Positions 7,257 to 14,719 of a stretch of DNA of 38,007 nucleotides are shown piece after piece. The notes beneath the pieces are model-generated. The model did no database searches. It was given only the letters and a program-made list of their open reading frames with translations, and was not told where the DNA came from. The translations under genes were made by a program, and so were the position numbers. Within the stretch, counting starts at the first letter, position 1, and the number at the start of each line of letters is the position of its first letter. The stretch is from contig NZ_FODD01000060.1 of NCBI RefSeq assembly GCF_900110255.1, forward strand, positions 1-38,007. Reading direction: 5' to 3'. Source of the stretch: Actinacidiphila rubida (GTDB lineage: Bacteria; Actinomycetota; Actinomycetes; Streptomycetales; Streptomycetaceae).

Positions 7257-7793
7257 TCAGGCCAGGCGCTTGGTCAGCAGCTCGAACTCGAGGTCGTCGC
7301 GGGTCGGCAGCCCGAACCGCTCGTCGCCGTACGGGAACGGGCTGGTCCGGCCGGTGCGCTCGTAGCCGCGCCGCTCGTACCAGGCGATGAGGTCCTCGCG
7401 GACCGAGATGACCGTCATGTGCATCTCGGCCACGCCCCATTCGTCGCGGGCGAACCGCTCGGCCTCCGCGATGATCAGCTTGCCGAGGCCCGCTCCCTGC
7501 AGCGCGGGACGCACCGCGAACATCCCGAAGTACGCGTGCTCACCGCGGTGTTCGAGCTGGCAGCAGGCCACCAGTTCGCCCGCGCTCTCGACCGCGACCA
7601 GCCGGCTGTTCTCCTTGTGGATGACGGCGAGCACACTCTCGGGGTCGGTCCGCTGCCCCTGAAGGATGTCGGCCTCCGTGGTCCACCCCGCCCGGCTCGC
7701 GTCGCCCCGGTAGGCGGACTCGATCAGGGTGACGAGCGCGGGCACGTCGTCGGGGCGCGCGGCACGGAAGGTGGGCTGAGCGGCGATGTCCAT
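7257..7793 (-). CDS. GNAT family N-acetyltransferase
   Basis: A 178-residue acetyltransferase of the GNAT fold. It begins FRAARPDDVPALVTLIESAYRG and has the acetyl-CoA loop in VRPALQGAGLGKLIIAEAE (Q-x-x-G-x-G type) and the C-terminal LIAWYERRGYERTGR motif B. The acceptor substrate cannot be inferred. The ATG at 7793 follows a TAGCCT box (minus strand, 7806-7801) by 7 nt with no Shine-Dalgarno, so the mRNA is probably leaderless. It is a single gene convergent with gdpD. Confidence 0.9.
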   Translation of the reverse strand: MDIAAQPTFRAARPDDVPALVTLIESAYRGDASRAGWTTEADILQGQRTDPESVLAVIHKENSRLVAVESAGELVACCQLEHRGEHAYFGMFAVRPALQGAGLGKLIIAEAERFARDEWGVAEMHMTVISVREDLIAWYERRGYERTGRTSPFPYGDERFGLPTRDDLEFELLTKRLA

Positions 7794-8284
7794 GCCGGTC
7801 AGGCTACCGAAGCGGCCCGGGGTGCGGAGGCCGCCGGAACGGGACGGCCTGGGAGGCCGGAGCGGTCCGGCGCCGGGGCCCGCGCCGGGCCGGCGCCCTT
7901 TCCGCGGGGTCGGGCCGCGCGGCCCGAGCGGGCCATATCCTCGGCCGGCACGGCCGCTCCCGAACTCTCGCCGCTCCAGCGGGACTTGATGCCAGATCCG
8001 GAGACAGCGCCGGCGACGGCCGCGGCGACGCTCGTCACCGCCATGGCGACCAGCGCCTGGCAGGCCACGGGAGCGGAGGTCGCACGGATCTTCCGGCCCG
8101 CAGTCGGCGGCGAGCGGGAGCCGGAACCCGGACGCGGCGGGCCGGAGCGCGGGGCGCGCGGCACGCCGCCGCGCACTCCCCCGGGGCCTCCCGTGCGCGT
8201 GGGTGTGCGCCCTCGGGCGCGGGAAGCCTGACCCGGACGGCCGCGAGGGACACGGGCCGGCGACAGGCTCGGACGGGGGCAGCG
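7794..8284. other. Long GC-rich gap with at most one small ORF
   Basis: A 491-bp stretch between the GNAT gene and DUF5134. Apart from the GNAT -10 box and the possible small ORF at 7989-8231 it holds only GC-rich sequence in which no gene is recognised. Confidence 0.5.
7989..8231 (+). CDS. Possible small hypothetical protein or gene remnant
   Basis: An 80-residue frame. Its first part, MPDPETAPATAAATLVTAMA followed by TSAWQATGAEVARIFRP, resembles the N-terminus of Streptomyces hypothetical proteins of the LVTAMATDAW type, which are normally longer. After residue about 40 it turns into Pro/Arg/Gly-rich low-complexity sequence, as if the frame had been lost. The Shine-Dalgarno is weak (GGGA). 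A TATCCT hexamer at about 7936 could serve as a -10 box. It could be a truncated remnant, a real short protein, or chance. Whether it is translated is uncertain. Confidence 0.35.
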   Translation: MPDPETAPATAAATLVTAMATSAWQATGAEVARIFRPAVGGEREPEPGRGGPERGARGTPPRTPPGPPVRVGVRPRAREA

Positions 8285-8821
8285 ATGCACGGACCACCGC
8301 TGGTGTCCTGGCTGCTGGTGGCGCTGAGCATGGCCGCCGCCGCCTCGTGCCTGGTCAGGGGAGAGGCCAGGGACGAGGCGCTCACCGGCGCCGGGATGGC
8401 CGTCATGGCGGTGCCGCTGTCCGTCTGGGAGCCGGGGCCGTGGGTCGCGCCGCTGCTCGCCGCGGTGTTCGGGTGCGCCGCCGTCCATGCGGTGGCCAGG
8501 CGCCGCACCCACCGGCTGCACCACACCGTCTGCTCGGCGGCGATGGCCTACATGGCCCTGTCCATGGCGGGCTCCGGCGGTGCGCACGGCGGCCACGCCG
8601 GCCACCACGCCGCCGGCACACCCGCGCTGACCGGCGTGCTGCTGCTGTACTTCGCGGGATACGTCCTGCTCTCCGGCACGCGGGTGGTCGCCGCGCCGGC
8701 CCACGGCACGGCGGCGGGCGGCGCGGCCGCCGCGGTGCGCCTGCGGCATTCACCCGAAGTCGCCGTCGCCTGCCGGGTGTCGATGGCCCTCGGCATGGTG
8801 GCCATGCTCCTGATGATGTGA
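8285..8821 (+). CDS. DUF5134 domain-containing membrane protein
   Basis: A 178-residue polytopic membrane protein recognised as DUF5134. About five hydrophobic segments are visible: residues 7-22, 33-47, 53-70, about 82-97 and 115-130, with a last one near 155-178. Between two of them is a His-rich loop GGAHGGHAGHHAAG (His101, 104, 107, 108), preceded by HRLHH (76-80) and a Met-rich MAYMALSM segment, which suggests a metal site, perhaps copper (inference). A GGGGGCAG Shine-Dalgarno precedes the ATG. It lies 125 bp upstream of an M56 metallopeptidase in the same direction. The function is unknown. Confidence 0.82.
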   Translation: MHGPPLVSWLLVALSMAAAASCLVRGEARDEALTGAGMAVMAVPLSVWEPGPWVAPLLAAVFGCAAVHAVARRRTHRLHHTVCSAAMAYMALSMAGSGGAHGGHAGHHAAGTPALTGVLLLYFAGYVLLSGTRVVAAPAHGTAAGGAAAAVRLRHSPEVAVACRVSMALGMVAMLLMM

Positions 8822-8848
8822 CGGGCCACGGATCCGTCCCATGGCCCG
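8822..8848 (+). terminator. Weak hairpin after DUF5134
   Basis: A 7-bp inverted repeat (CGGGCCA / TGGCCCG) with a 13-nt loop that begins immediately after the stop codon. There is no U-tract. It may separate DUF5134 from the M56 gene, which has its own promoter. Confidence 0.4.
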
Positions 8849-8946
8849 GGGGCGGCGACGCCACGGCCGACACTTCCTGTGAGTGATGCGTCACATCCCG
8901 TCGGGCCCCGTACCCCGGCGTGGCCGCCGTCCCTAGGCTGACCGAC

Positions 8947-9885
8947 ATGACGGTCGCGATCGTGCTGCTGGTACTCGGCGCACTCGCGGCGGCGACGGCG
9001 CCGCGCCTGCTCTCCCGTGCCGACTGGCCGGAGCGCGAACCGGTGCTGGCCCTGTGGGTGTGGCAGTGCGTGGTCGCCGCCGTGCTGCTGTGCTGCGTGC
9101 TGGCCATGGCACTGGCCGGATCGGCCGCCTGGACGGAGGTCCGCGGCAACGTCTTCGCGTTCGCGCCGAGCGGCGTCGTCGAGGCCTACGGGCTGTCGGA
9201 CTACGGCCACTGGGCCGGCTGGCTCGCCGCCTTCCTGGCCCTCGGCGGGGTGTGGACGGCCGCGATGCTCACCCGCGAGATCCGCGCGGCGCGCGCGAGG
9301 CGCCGCCACCGGCATGCCGAACTGCTGGTCCGCGCACCCCGGTTGCCGCAGGAGTCGGTGCCGCCCGGCGAACGGCTCGTGGTCCTGGAGGACGCCCGCC
9401 CCGACGCCTGGTGGCTGTCCGGCGCCGAGGGTCAACTGGTCGTCACGACGGGGGCGTTGCGACGCCTCAAGGGGCGCCAGCTGGACGCGGTGCTGGCCCA
9501 CGAGCAGGGGCACGCCCGGGCCCGCCACGACGTCCTGCTGCACTGCGCGGGGGCGCTGGCCGGGGGCTTCCCGCAGGTTCCGGTCTTCGCGGCCTTCCGC
9601 GATCAGGTGCACCACCTGGTGGAACTCGCCGCGGACGACACCGCCTCCCGCCGCTTCGGCCGGCTGACGACCGCGCTGGCGCTCGTGGAACTCAACGAGG
9701 AGCGCGGGGTGTTCGGCCCCGGCACGAGTCCCGACGGCGCGCTCCAGGGGCGGGTGCACCGCCTGCTGGACGCCGCGCCGCGGCTGCCGCTGGCCCGCCG
9801 CCTCCGGGTCAGCGCGTGCGCGCTGCTGGTTCCTGCGGTGCCGCTGATCATCGCCTTCGGTCCCGGTCTGCACGCCCTGACATGA
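8947..9885 (+). CDS. M56 family membrane metallopeptidase
   Basis: A 312-residue BlaR1/M56-type membrane protease. Hydrophobic segments lie near residues 3-20, 35-58, 88-107 and at the C-terminus. The zinc motif HEQGH is at 185-189 in LDAVLAHEQGHARARHD, and the third ligand region is VELAADDTASRRFG. M56 proteins often act as sensor proteases for BlaI/MecI repressors, but no BlaI gene is adjacent here and no penicillin-binding sensor domain is attached. The ATG at 8947 follows a TAGGCT box (8934-8939) by 7 nt, so it is probably leaderless; an earlier in-frame start at 8920 would lie upstream of that box. Confidence 0.88.
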   Translation: MTVAIVLLVLGALAAATAPRLLSRADWPEREPVLALWVWQCVVAAVLLCCVLAMALAGSAAWTEVRGNVFAFAPSGVVEAYGLSDYGHWAGWLAAFLALGGVWTAAMLTREIRAARARRRHRHAELLVRAPRLPQESVPPGERLVVLEDARPDAWWLSGAEGQLVVTTGALRRLKGRQLDAVLAHEQGHARARHDVLLHCAGALAGGFPQVPVFAAFRDQVHHLVELAADDTASRRFGRLTTALALVELNEERGVFGPGTSPDGALQGRVHRLLDAAPRLPLARRLRVSACALLVPAVPLIIAFGPGLHALT

Positions 9886-10198
9886 CGGGGCCGCGCCGGC
9901 AGGGGCGACCGCGGTCGCGCGGCGGCGCGTTCGGGAAGTCCGCGGGTGGGATCGGCGGCGGACGGCGGGGACCGGGGAGCGCGGGGTCGCGGGCGGGAGG
10001 CGCGCCGCGTCCGGGAGGATGGCCGCGGTGATCGCTGCGGCGCCGGGATGTCCGGGAGACGTGTCCGGGGAGCGGATGCCGGCCCCGACGATCCCCCGCG
10101 TCGCCGGGGCCGGCAAACGTCCCGTTCCCTCGTGGACCGTGGTCCGGAGGGTCGCGCTGAGTATATTGGCTCCGAGCCAGTCAACGCAGGAGTAAAGC
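9886..10198. other. Intergenic region upstream of the tetR gene
   Basis: A 313-bp very GC-rich region with no recognisable gene. It includes a 14-bp perfect palindrome at 9905-9918 (GCGACCGCGGTCGC) soon after the M56 stop codon and, on the right, the TetR-family promoter with its palindromes. Confidence 0.5.
10134..10179 (+). promoter_or_regulatory. Promoter and operator candidates of the tetR gene
   Basis: A TATATT -10 box (10162-10167) overlaps the perfect palindrome TGGCTC-C-GAGCCA (10167-10179). A second palindrome, GGACC-GT-GGTCC (10134-10145), lies near the -35 position. The arrangement suggests autoregulation by the downstream TetR protein. Confidence 0.55.
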
Positions 10199-10825
10199 AT
10201 GTCCCCTCGAAGCGCTTCCGTCAATGAAGCCATGCGTCAGCGCTCGCGCGAGCGGCTCCTGCAGGCCACGGTCGAACTGGTGGAGGAACGCGGCTACGAG
10301 GCCACGACCTTGGGGGACATCAGCCGGCGCGCGGGCTCCGCGCGGGGACTGGTCTCGTACTACTTCTCGGGGAAGCGGGCACTGCTGCAGTCGGCGGTGC
10401 ACCGCCTGATGCACAGCGAGCTGTCCGAGGCCCTGGAGCGCGAGCCGCGCGCCGAGAACGGCGACGAGCTGCTGGCCCGGGCCATCGACGCGATCCTCAC
10501 GCTGACCCGCACGCACACGACGCTGATGCGCACGCACATGGCCTCGATCCTCCAGGAGGAGGGGTTCATCCAGTGCCCGGAGCAGCAGCGCCTGGCGTTC
10601 CTGCTGCGGGACACGGTGGAACGATGGGGCGCCGAGCAGCCCGAGGAGGAGTACCGCCTGCTGCGGGCGCTGCTGATGGGCGCCACGGTGGCCCTGCTGC
10701 TGCCGGGCGCGCCGATGCCGCTGGCCCGGCTCCGTGCGGAGCTCTTCCAGCGCTACGAGCTCCCCTGGTCGGCCGGGCAGCCCCCGGCGGAAGCGCCGGG
10801 CCTGGAGCCGGCCGGGGAGGCGTGA
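10199..10825 (+). CDS. TetR/AcrR family transcriptional regulator
   Basis: A 208-residue TetR-type repressor. The N-terminal DNA-binding domain spans residues about 14-60: RSRERLLQATVELVEERGYE, then ATTLGDISRRAGSARGLVSY and YFSGKRALL, which is the helix-turn-helix and helix 4. The C-terminal part is a helical ligand-binding domain of unknown ligand. The start has a clear AGGAG Shine-Dalgarno, and its promoter overlaps palindromes. No transporter or enzyme lies next to it in the same operon; the upstream M56 gene is co-directional but 313 bp away. The C-terminal tail is Pro/Gly-rich and probably disordered. Confidence 0.93.
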   Translation: MSPRSASVNEAMRQRSRERLLQATVELVEERGYEATTLGDISRRAGSARGLVSYYFSGKRALLQSAVHRLMHSELSEALEREPRAENGDELLARAIDAILTLTRTHTTLMRTHMASILQEEGFIQCPEQQRLAFLLRDTVERWGAEQPEEEYRLLRALLMGATVALLLPGAPMPLARLRAELFQRYELPWSAGQPPAEAPGLEPAGEA

Positions 10826-10967
10826 GGCCCGGGACGTGGGGCCGGCACGGGAGGCGTGAAGCCCCGCGTGTGGGGCGTGGAGCCGGCGCGGGGGACACGG
10901 GCGACACGGGGCCGGCCGCGGCTCGCACCCCGGAGCGCGCGGCGGGACCGGCGGCCGGGGCAGCCGG

Positions 10968-11402
10968 TCAGGACGGGGAGAGGCGGCGCTCCTGCGCCTC
11001 GGCCGCGGCGAGCACGCGCTCCAGCAGTCCCGGGAAGAGGGCGTCGAGGTCCGCCCGCCGCAGCCCGTTCATCTTCGACGTGCCGCGGTAGACCTGGCAG
11101 ATGACGCCGGCCTCGCGCAGCACCCGGAAGTGGTGCGTGGTGGTCGACTTGCTGACCGGGAGCGGCACTTCGGAGCAGGTCACGTCGCGGCTGGCGGCGG
11201 CCAGCCGGCGCACCACGGTCAGCCGCATGGGGTCGGCGAGCGCGTGCAGCACCTCTTCGAGCCGGATGTCCGCCACGTCGGGGTGCTCCAGGTGCCGGCC
11301 ACCGGCGGGGACGTCGGCGTCCGGCCGGGCGGGGGCCGGGTGGGAGATGCCCGGTCGGGCGGTGGCAGCGGAGCCGGGGGCCGAGGAGGTCATGAAGGCC
11401 AT
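10968..11402 (-). CDS. ArsR family transcriptional regulator
   Basis: A 144-residue winged-helix regulator. Residues about 45-110 form the ArsR HTH: LEEVLHALADPMRLTVVRRL, then a recognition region PVSKSTTTHHFRVLREAGVI and the wing VYRGTSKMNGL. Cys76 (in DVTCSEV) and Cys102 (in VICQVY) could form a redox or electrophile sensor, but the metal-binding ELCVCDL motif of classical ArsR is absent. The first roughly 40 residues are disordered. The ATG at 11402 has AAGGAC 9 nt upstream; a second ATG at 11393 is possible. It is divergent from the Old Yellow Enzyme gene, and palindromic operators fill the space between them, so it most likely represses both genes. Confidence 0.92.
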   Translation of the reverse strand: MAFMTSSAPGSAATARPGISHPAPARPDADVPAGGRHLEHPDVADIRLEEVLHALADPMRLTVVRRLAAASRDVTCSEVPLPVSKSTTTHHFRVLREAGVICQVYRGTSKMNGLRRADLDALFPGLLERVLAAAEAQERRLSPS

Positions 11403-11455
11403 ACTACGACGTCCTTCGTAGTTTGACAGATGCCGTACTACGATGCCTATCGTAG
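11403..11455. promoter_or_regulatory. Twin ArsR operators and oye promoter
   Basis: Two related inverted repeats share the half-site CTACGA: ACTACGA-6 nt-TCGTAGT (11403-11422) and CTACGAT-4 nt-ATCGTAG (11438-11455 region). Their centres are 34 bp apart. A perfect TTGACA -35 box (11423-11428) lies between them, and a TATCGT -10 candidate (11448-11453) lies inside the second repeat. A repressor bound here would cover the rightward promoter and block the leftward start. Confidence 0.8.
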
Positions 11456-11519
11456 GAAGCCGCGGTGCCACCCCGTGCCCCGCGACCCCGTACCGACGCC
11501 CCGCCCGGAGGAACCTGCC

Positions 11520-12623
11520 GTGAGCGCCCTGTTCGAGCCCCTGTCCCTGCGGTCCCTGACCATCCGCAACCGCGCCTGGATGGCTCCGATGTGCCAGTAC
11601 TCGGCCGCCCCCAGCGGGCCCGATCAGGGTGTGCCGAACGACTGGCACTTCGCCCACTACGGGGCGCGGGCCGCGGGCGGCGCCGGCCTGATCCTCACCG
11701 AGGCGACCGCGATCAGCCCCGAGGGCCGGATCAGCCCCGCCGACGTCGGCCTGTGGAACGACGCGCAGGTCGAGGCGTTCTCCCGGATCACCCGCTTCGC
11801 CAAGGAGCAGGGCGCGGTCCCCGGCGTCCAGCTCGCCCACGCCGGGCGCAAGGCGTCCACCGACCGGCCGTGGCGGGGCGGCGCGCCGCTGTTCGGCGGC
11901 GAGGAGGGCTGGCGGACGCTGGGCCCCAGCGCCGTGCCGTTCGCCGACGGGCACCCCGTCCCCGACGAGCTGACCGAGGAGGGCATCGCCGAGGTCGTCG
12001 AACAGTTCGCGGCCGCGGCCCGGCGCGCGCTGCTGGCCGGCTTCCAGGTCGCCGAGCTGCACGGGGCCCACGGCTACCTGATCCACCAGTTCCTCTCCCC
12101 GCACAGCAACCGCCGCACCGACGGCTACGGCGGCTCGTTCGAGAACCGGATCCGCTTCGCGCTGGAGGCCGTGGACGCCGTGCGCGCGGTGTGGCCGGAC
12201 GAACTGCCGCTGTTCTTCCGCGTCTCGGCCACGGACTGGCTGGAGGAGGGCGGCTGGACCGCCGACGAGACCGTGCGGCTCGCCAAGGAGCTGACGGTGC
12301 GCGGAGTCGACCTGCTGGACGTGTCCACCGGCGGCAACGCGGCGGGCGCGCGCATCCCGACGGGCCCCGGCTACCAGGTGCCGTTCGCGGCCCGCGTCAA
12401 GGCGGAGACGGACCTGCCGGTCGCCGCGGTCGGCGAGATCACGCACGCGCGGCAGGCCGAGACGATCGTCGGCACCGGCCAGGCCGACGCGGTGCTGCTC
12501 GCCCGGGAGCTGCTCCGCCAGCCGTCCTGGCCGCTGCATGCCGCGCAGGAGCTCGGCGTGACGGCCGGCCCCGCGGTGCCGCCGCAGTACGCCCGCGCGT
12601 TCCCGCGGCCCGCCGCCTCCTGA
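11520..12623 (+). CDS. NADH:flavin oxidoreductase, Old Yellow Enzyme (YqjM class)
   Basis: A 367-residue FMN-dependent ene-reductase. The N-terminus SLTIRNRAWMAPMCQYSA has the thermophilic-like/YqjM-class MCQYS motif (Cys25, Tyr27) that tunes the flavin. The active-site His pair lies in AELHGAHGYLIHQFLSPHSN, followed by RRTDGYGGSFENR. It should reduce activated C=C bonds of electrophilic compounds such as enals, enones or nitro-olefins using NAD(P)H. The GTG at 11520 has GGAGGAA 7 nt upstream; the frame is open further upstream into the operator region, but that part is not homologous. Divergence from the ArsR regulator with two operators suggests induction by electrophile or oxidative stress (inference). 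Confidence 0.93.
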   Translation: MSALFEPLSLRSLTIRNRAWMAPMCQYSAAPSGPDQGVPNDWHFAHYGARAAGGAGLILTEATAISPEGRISPADVGLWNDAQVEAFSRITRFAKEQGAVPGVQLAHAGRKASTDRPWRGGAPLFGGEEGWRTLGPSAVPFADGHPVPDELTEEGIAEVVEQFAAAARRALLAGFQVAELHGAHGYLIHQFLSPHSNRRTDGYGGSFENRIRFALEAVDAVRAVWPDELPLFFRVSATDWLEEGGWTADETVRLAKELTVRGVDLLDVSTGGNAAGARIPTGPGYQVPFAARVKAETDLPVAAVGEITHARQAETIVGTGQADAVLLARELLRQPSWPLHAAQELGVTAGPAVPPQYARAFPRPAAS

Positions 12624-12706
12624 CCCGCCGGGCCCGCGGACCACGGCGCCGGACTCCCGCCCCAGGGGCTCCCGTCCGGCGCCGCCCCCACCCGCCTCCC
12701 GTACCG

Positions 12707-12730
12707 CGCCACCCCGCCACCCCGCCACCC
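12707..12730. repeat. Tandem octamer repeat
   Basis: Three exact copies of CGCCACCC in tandem, in a non-coding C-rich stretch upstream of the Asp-box protein gene. Confidence 0.8.
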
Positions 12731-12825
12731 GATCCGTGGAAACACCCGCAAAGGGGACGCGTTGTCGGTGGGTGGGTGCAGACTCTGTGACGTCGAGCAC
12801 ATCGCAACGCGGAGGTGAGGACGTC

Positions 12826-13914
12826 ATGGACGACGTGCTGCTCGCAGTGGGCACCCAGAAGGGCCTGTTCCTGGGCCGGCGGCGGGACGGGGGCTGGGGG
12901 TTCACCGGACCGCACTTCCCCATGCAGGCGGTGTACTCGGTGGGCATCGACACCCGCCGCGCGGTGCCACGCCTTCTGGTCGGCGCGGACAGCTCCCACT
13001 GGGGCCCCTCGGTGTTCCGGTCGGACGACCTCGGCGATTCGTGGCACGAACCGGCCCGGCCCGCCGTGACGTTCCCCGAGGACACCGGCACCTCGCTGGA
13101 GCGCGTGTGGCAGCTGCACCCGGCGGGCCCGGCCGCGCCCGGTGTCGTCTACGCCGGCACCCAGCCCGGCGCGCTGTTCCGCTCGGAGGACGACGGCGAG
13201 ACCTTCGGCCTCGTCCGCAGCCTGTGGGACCATCCGCAGCGGCCGCAGTGGGAGGCCGGGTTCGGTGGCCAGGCGGTGCACACCGTGGTCACCCACCCGT
13301 CCGACCCCGATCTGGTGACCGTGGCGGTGTCGACGGGCGGGGTGTACCGCTCGAAGGACGGCGGCGCGAGCTGGGAGCCGTCCAACTCCGGTGTGCAGGC
13401 CACGTTCCTGCCGGAGGAGCAGCGCTATCCCGAGTTCGGCCAGTGCGTGCACAAGGTCGCGCAGGACGCGGTGGATCCCGACCGCCTCTATCTGCAGAAC
13501 CACGGCGGGGTGTACCGCAGCGACGACGGCGGCGCCAAGTGGACGAGCATCGCCGCGGGCCTGCCGGCCGACTTCGGCTTCGCGGTGGCCTCGCACAAGC
13601 ACCGGGGCGGCGTGGCCTACGTCTTCCCGCTCAGCGCCGACGCGTTCCGCATGCCGCCGGACTACCGCTGCCGCGTGTACCGCACCGAGGACGCGGGCGG
13701 CACCTGGACGGCACTGTCGCGGGGCCTGCCGGACGACCCGTCGTACGGCGTGGTCCTGCGGGACGCGATGTGCACCGACGACGCGGCACCCGGCGGGGTG
13801 TACTTCGGCAACCGCAACGGCGAGGTGTACGCCAGCGCCGACCAGGGCGACAGCTGGGAACTGGCCGTCGCCCACCTGCCGGACGTGCTGTGCGTGCGGG
13901 CCGCCGTCGTGTGA
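12826..13914 (+). CDS. WD40/BNR-like Asp-box beta-propeller protein
   Basis: A 362-residue protein made of sialidase-type beta-propeller blades. Six Asp-box motifs (S/T-x-D-x-G-x-x-W/F) are seen: SDDLGDSW, SEDDGETF, SKDGGASW, SDDGGAKW, TEDAGGTW and SADQGDSW, spaced at blade length. The N-terminus is MDDVLLAVGTQKGLFLGRR. No signal peptide is visible, so it appears cytoplasmic. Catalytic residues of true sialidases (Arg triad, Tyr/Glu) are not evident, so a hydrolase role is not supported; the family is annotated only as repeat-containing. The ATG at 12826 has a strong GGAGGTGA Shine-Dalgarno. It stands alone between the oye and ung genes. Confidence 0.88.
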   Translation: MDDVLLAVGTQKGLFLGRRRDGGWGFTGPHFPMQAVYSVGIDTRRAVPRLLVGADSSHWGPSVFRSDDLGDSWHEPARPAVTFPEDTGTSLERVWQLHPAGPAAPGVVYAGTQPGALFRSEDDGETFGLVRSLWDHPQRPQWEAGFGGQAVHTVVTHPSDPDLVTVAVSTGGVYRSKDGGASWEPSNSGVQATFLPEEQRYPEFGQCVHKVAQDAVDPDRLYLQNHGGVYRSDDGGAKWTSIAAGLPADFGFAVASHKHRGGVAYVFPLSADAFRMPPDYRCRVYRTEDAGGTWTALSRGLPDDPSYGVVLRDAMCTDDAAPGGVYFGNRNGEVYASADQGDSWELAVAHLPDVLCVRAAVV

Positions 13915-13950
13915 GGGCGGCGCCTGCGCGGCCGCGGGACGAACGGGCCG

Positions 13951-13978
13951 GGACGGGCGTGATCACCGATCCCCGTCC
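13951..13978 (+). terminator. Hairpin between the propeller gene and ung
   Basis: A 7-bp inverted repeat (GGACGGG / CCCGTCC) with a 14-nt loop that contains the palindrome GTGATCAC. It may terminate the propeller gene; it also lies just upstream of the ung promoter, so an operator role is possible. Confidence 0.4.
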
Positions 13979-14013
13979 GCAGCACCCCTGTTGAGCCAGT
14001 AGAGTGACGGATC

Positions 14014-14691
14014 GTGACTGCACGACCCTTGCACGAGATCGTCGAGGCGGGCTGGGCCAAGGCGCTCGACCCGGTGGCCGACCGGATCACCGCCATGGGG
14101 ACCTTCCTGCGTGACGAGATCGCCGTCGGCCGCACCTACCTGCCCGCCGGACCCGACGTGCTGCGGGCGTTCCAGCAGCCGTTCGACGAGGTGCGGGTGC
14201 TCATCGTCGGCCAGGACCCGTACCCGACGCCGGGCCACGCGGTGGGGCTGAGCTTCTCCGTCGCTCCCGAGGTGCGGCCGCTGCCGGGCAGCCTGGAGAA
14301 CATCTACCGGGAGCTCGGCTCCGACCTCGGGCTGCCGCGGCCGTCCACCGGCGACCTGACGCCGTGGACCGAGCAGGGCGTGCTGCTGCTCAACAGGGCG
14401 CTCACCACCGCGCCCCGGCGCCCGGCCGCGCACCGCGGCAAGGGCTGGGAGCCGGTCACCGAGCAGGCCATCAGGGCGCTGGCCGCCCGCGGCCGCCCGC
14501 TGGTGTCGATCCTGTGGGGCCGCGACGCCCGCAACGTGCGGCCGCTGCTCGGCGAGCTCCCGGCGATCGAGTCGGCGCACCCCTCCCCCATGTCCGCCGA
14601 CCGCGGATTCTTCGGCTCGCGCCCGTTCAGCCGGACCAACGAACTCCTGGCCCGCCAGGGCGCGCAGCCGGTGGACTGGCGCCTCCCCTGA
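14014..14691 (+). CDS. ung: Uracil-DNA glycosylase
   Basis: A 225-residue family-1 UDG. The water-activating motif GQDPYP is at residues 66-71 (Asp68 catalytic), the Phe region is VGLSFSV, the uracil-recognition Asn is in LLLNRALT, and the leucine-loop motif is HPSPMSADRGFFGSRPF with catalytic His189. It removes uracil from DNA as the first step of base excision repair. The GTG at 14014 follows a TAGAGT -10-like box (14000-14005) by 8 nt and lacks a Shine-Dalgarno, so it is probably leaderless. The length fits the family. Confidence 0.97.
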   Translation: MTARPLHEIVEAGWAKALDPVADRITAMGTFLRDEIAVGRTYLPAGPDVLRAFQQPFDEVRVLIVGQDPYPTPGHAVGLSFSVAPEVRPLPGSLENIYRELGSDLGLPRPSTGDLTPWTEQGVLLLNRALTTAPRRPAAHRGKGWEPVTEQAIRALAARGRPLVSILWGRDARNVRPLLGELPAIESAHPSPMSADRGFFGSRPFSRTNELLARQGAQPVDWRLP

Positions 14692-14719
14692 CGCGTCACC
14701 CCTTCGGTACGCTTCGCGG

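Noticed and set aside
10826..10967. An imperfect 35-bp tandem duplication (GGCGTGA-GCCC...GGAGCCGGC) between the tetR and arsR genes.
   Set aside because: The similarity is moderate and can be explained by the GC-rich composition; no clear hairpin or gene follows from it.
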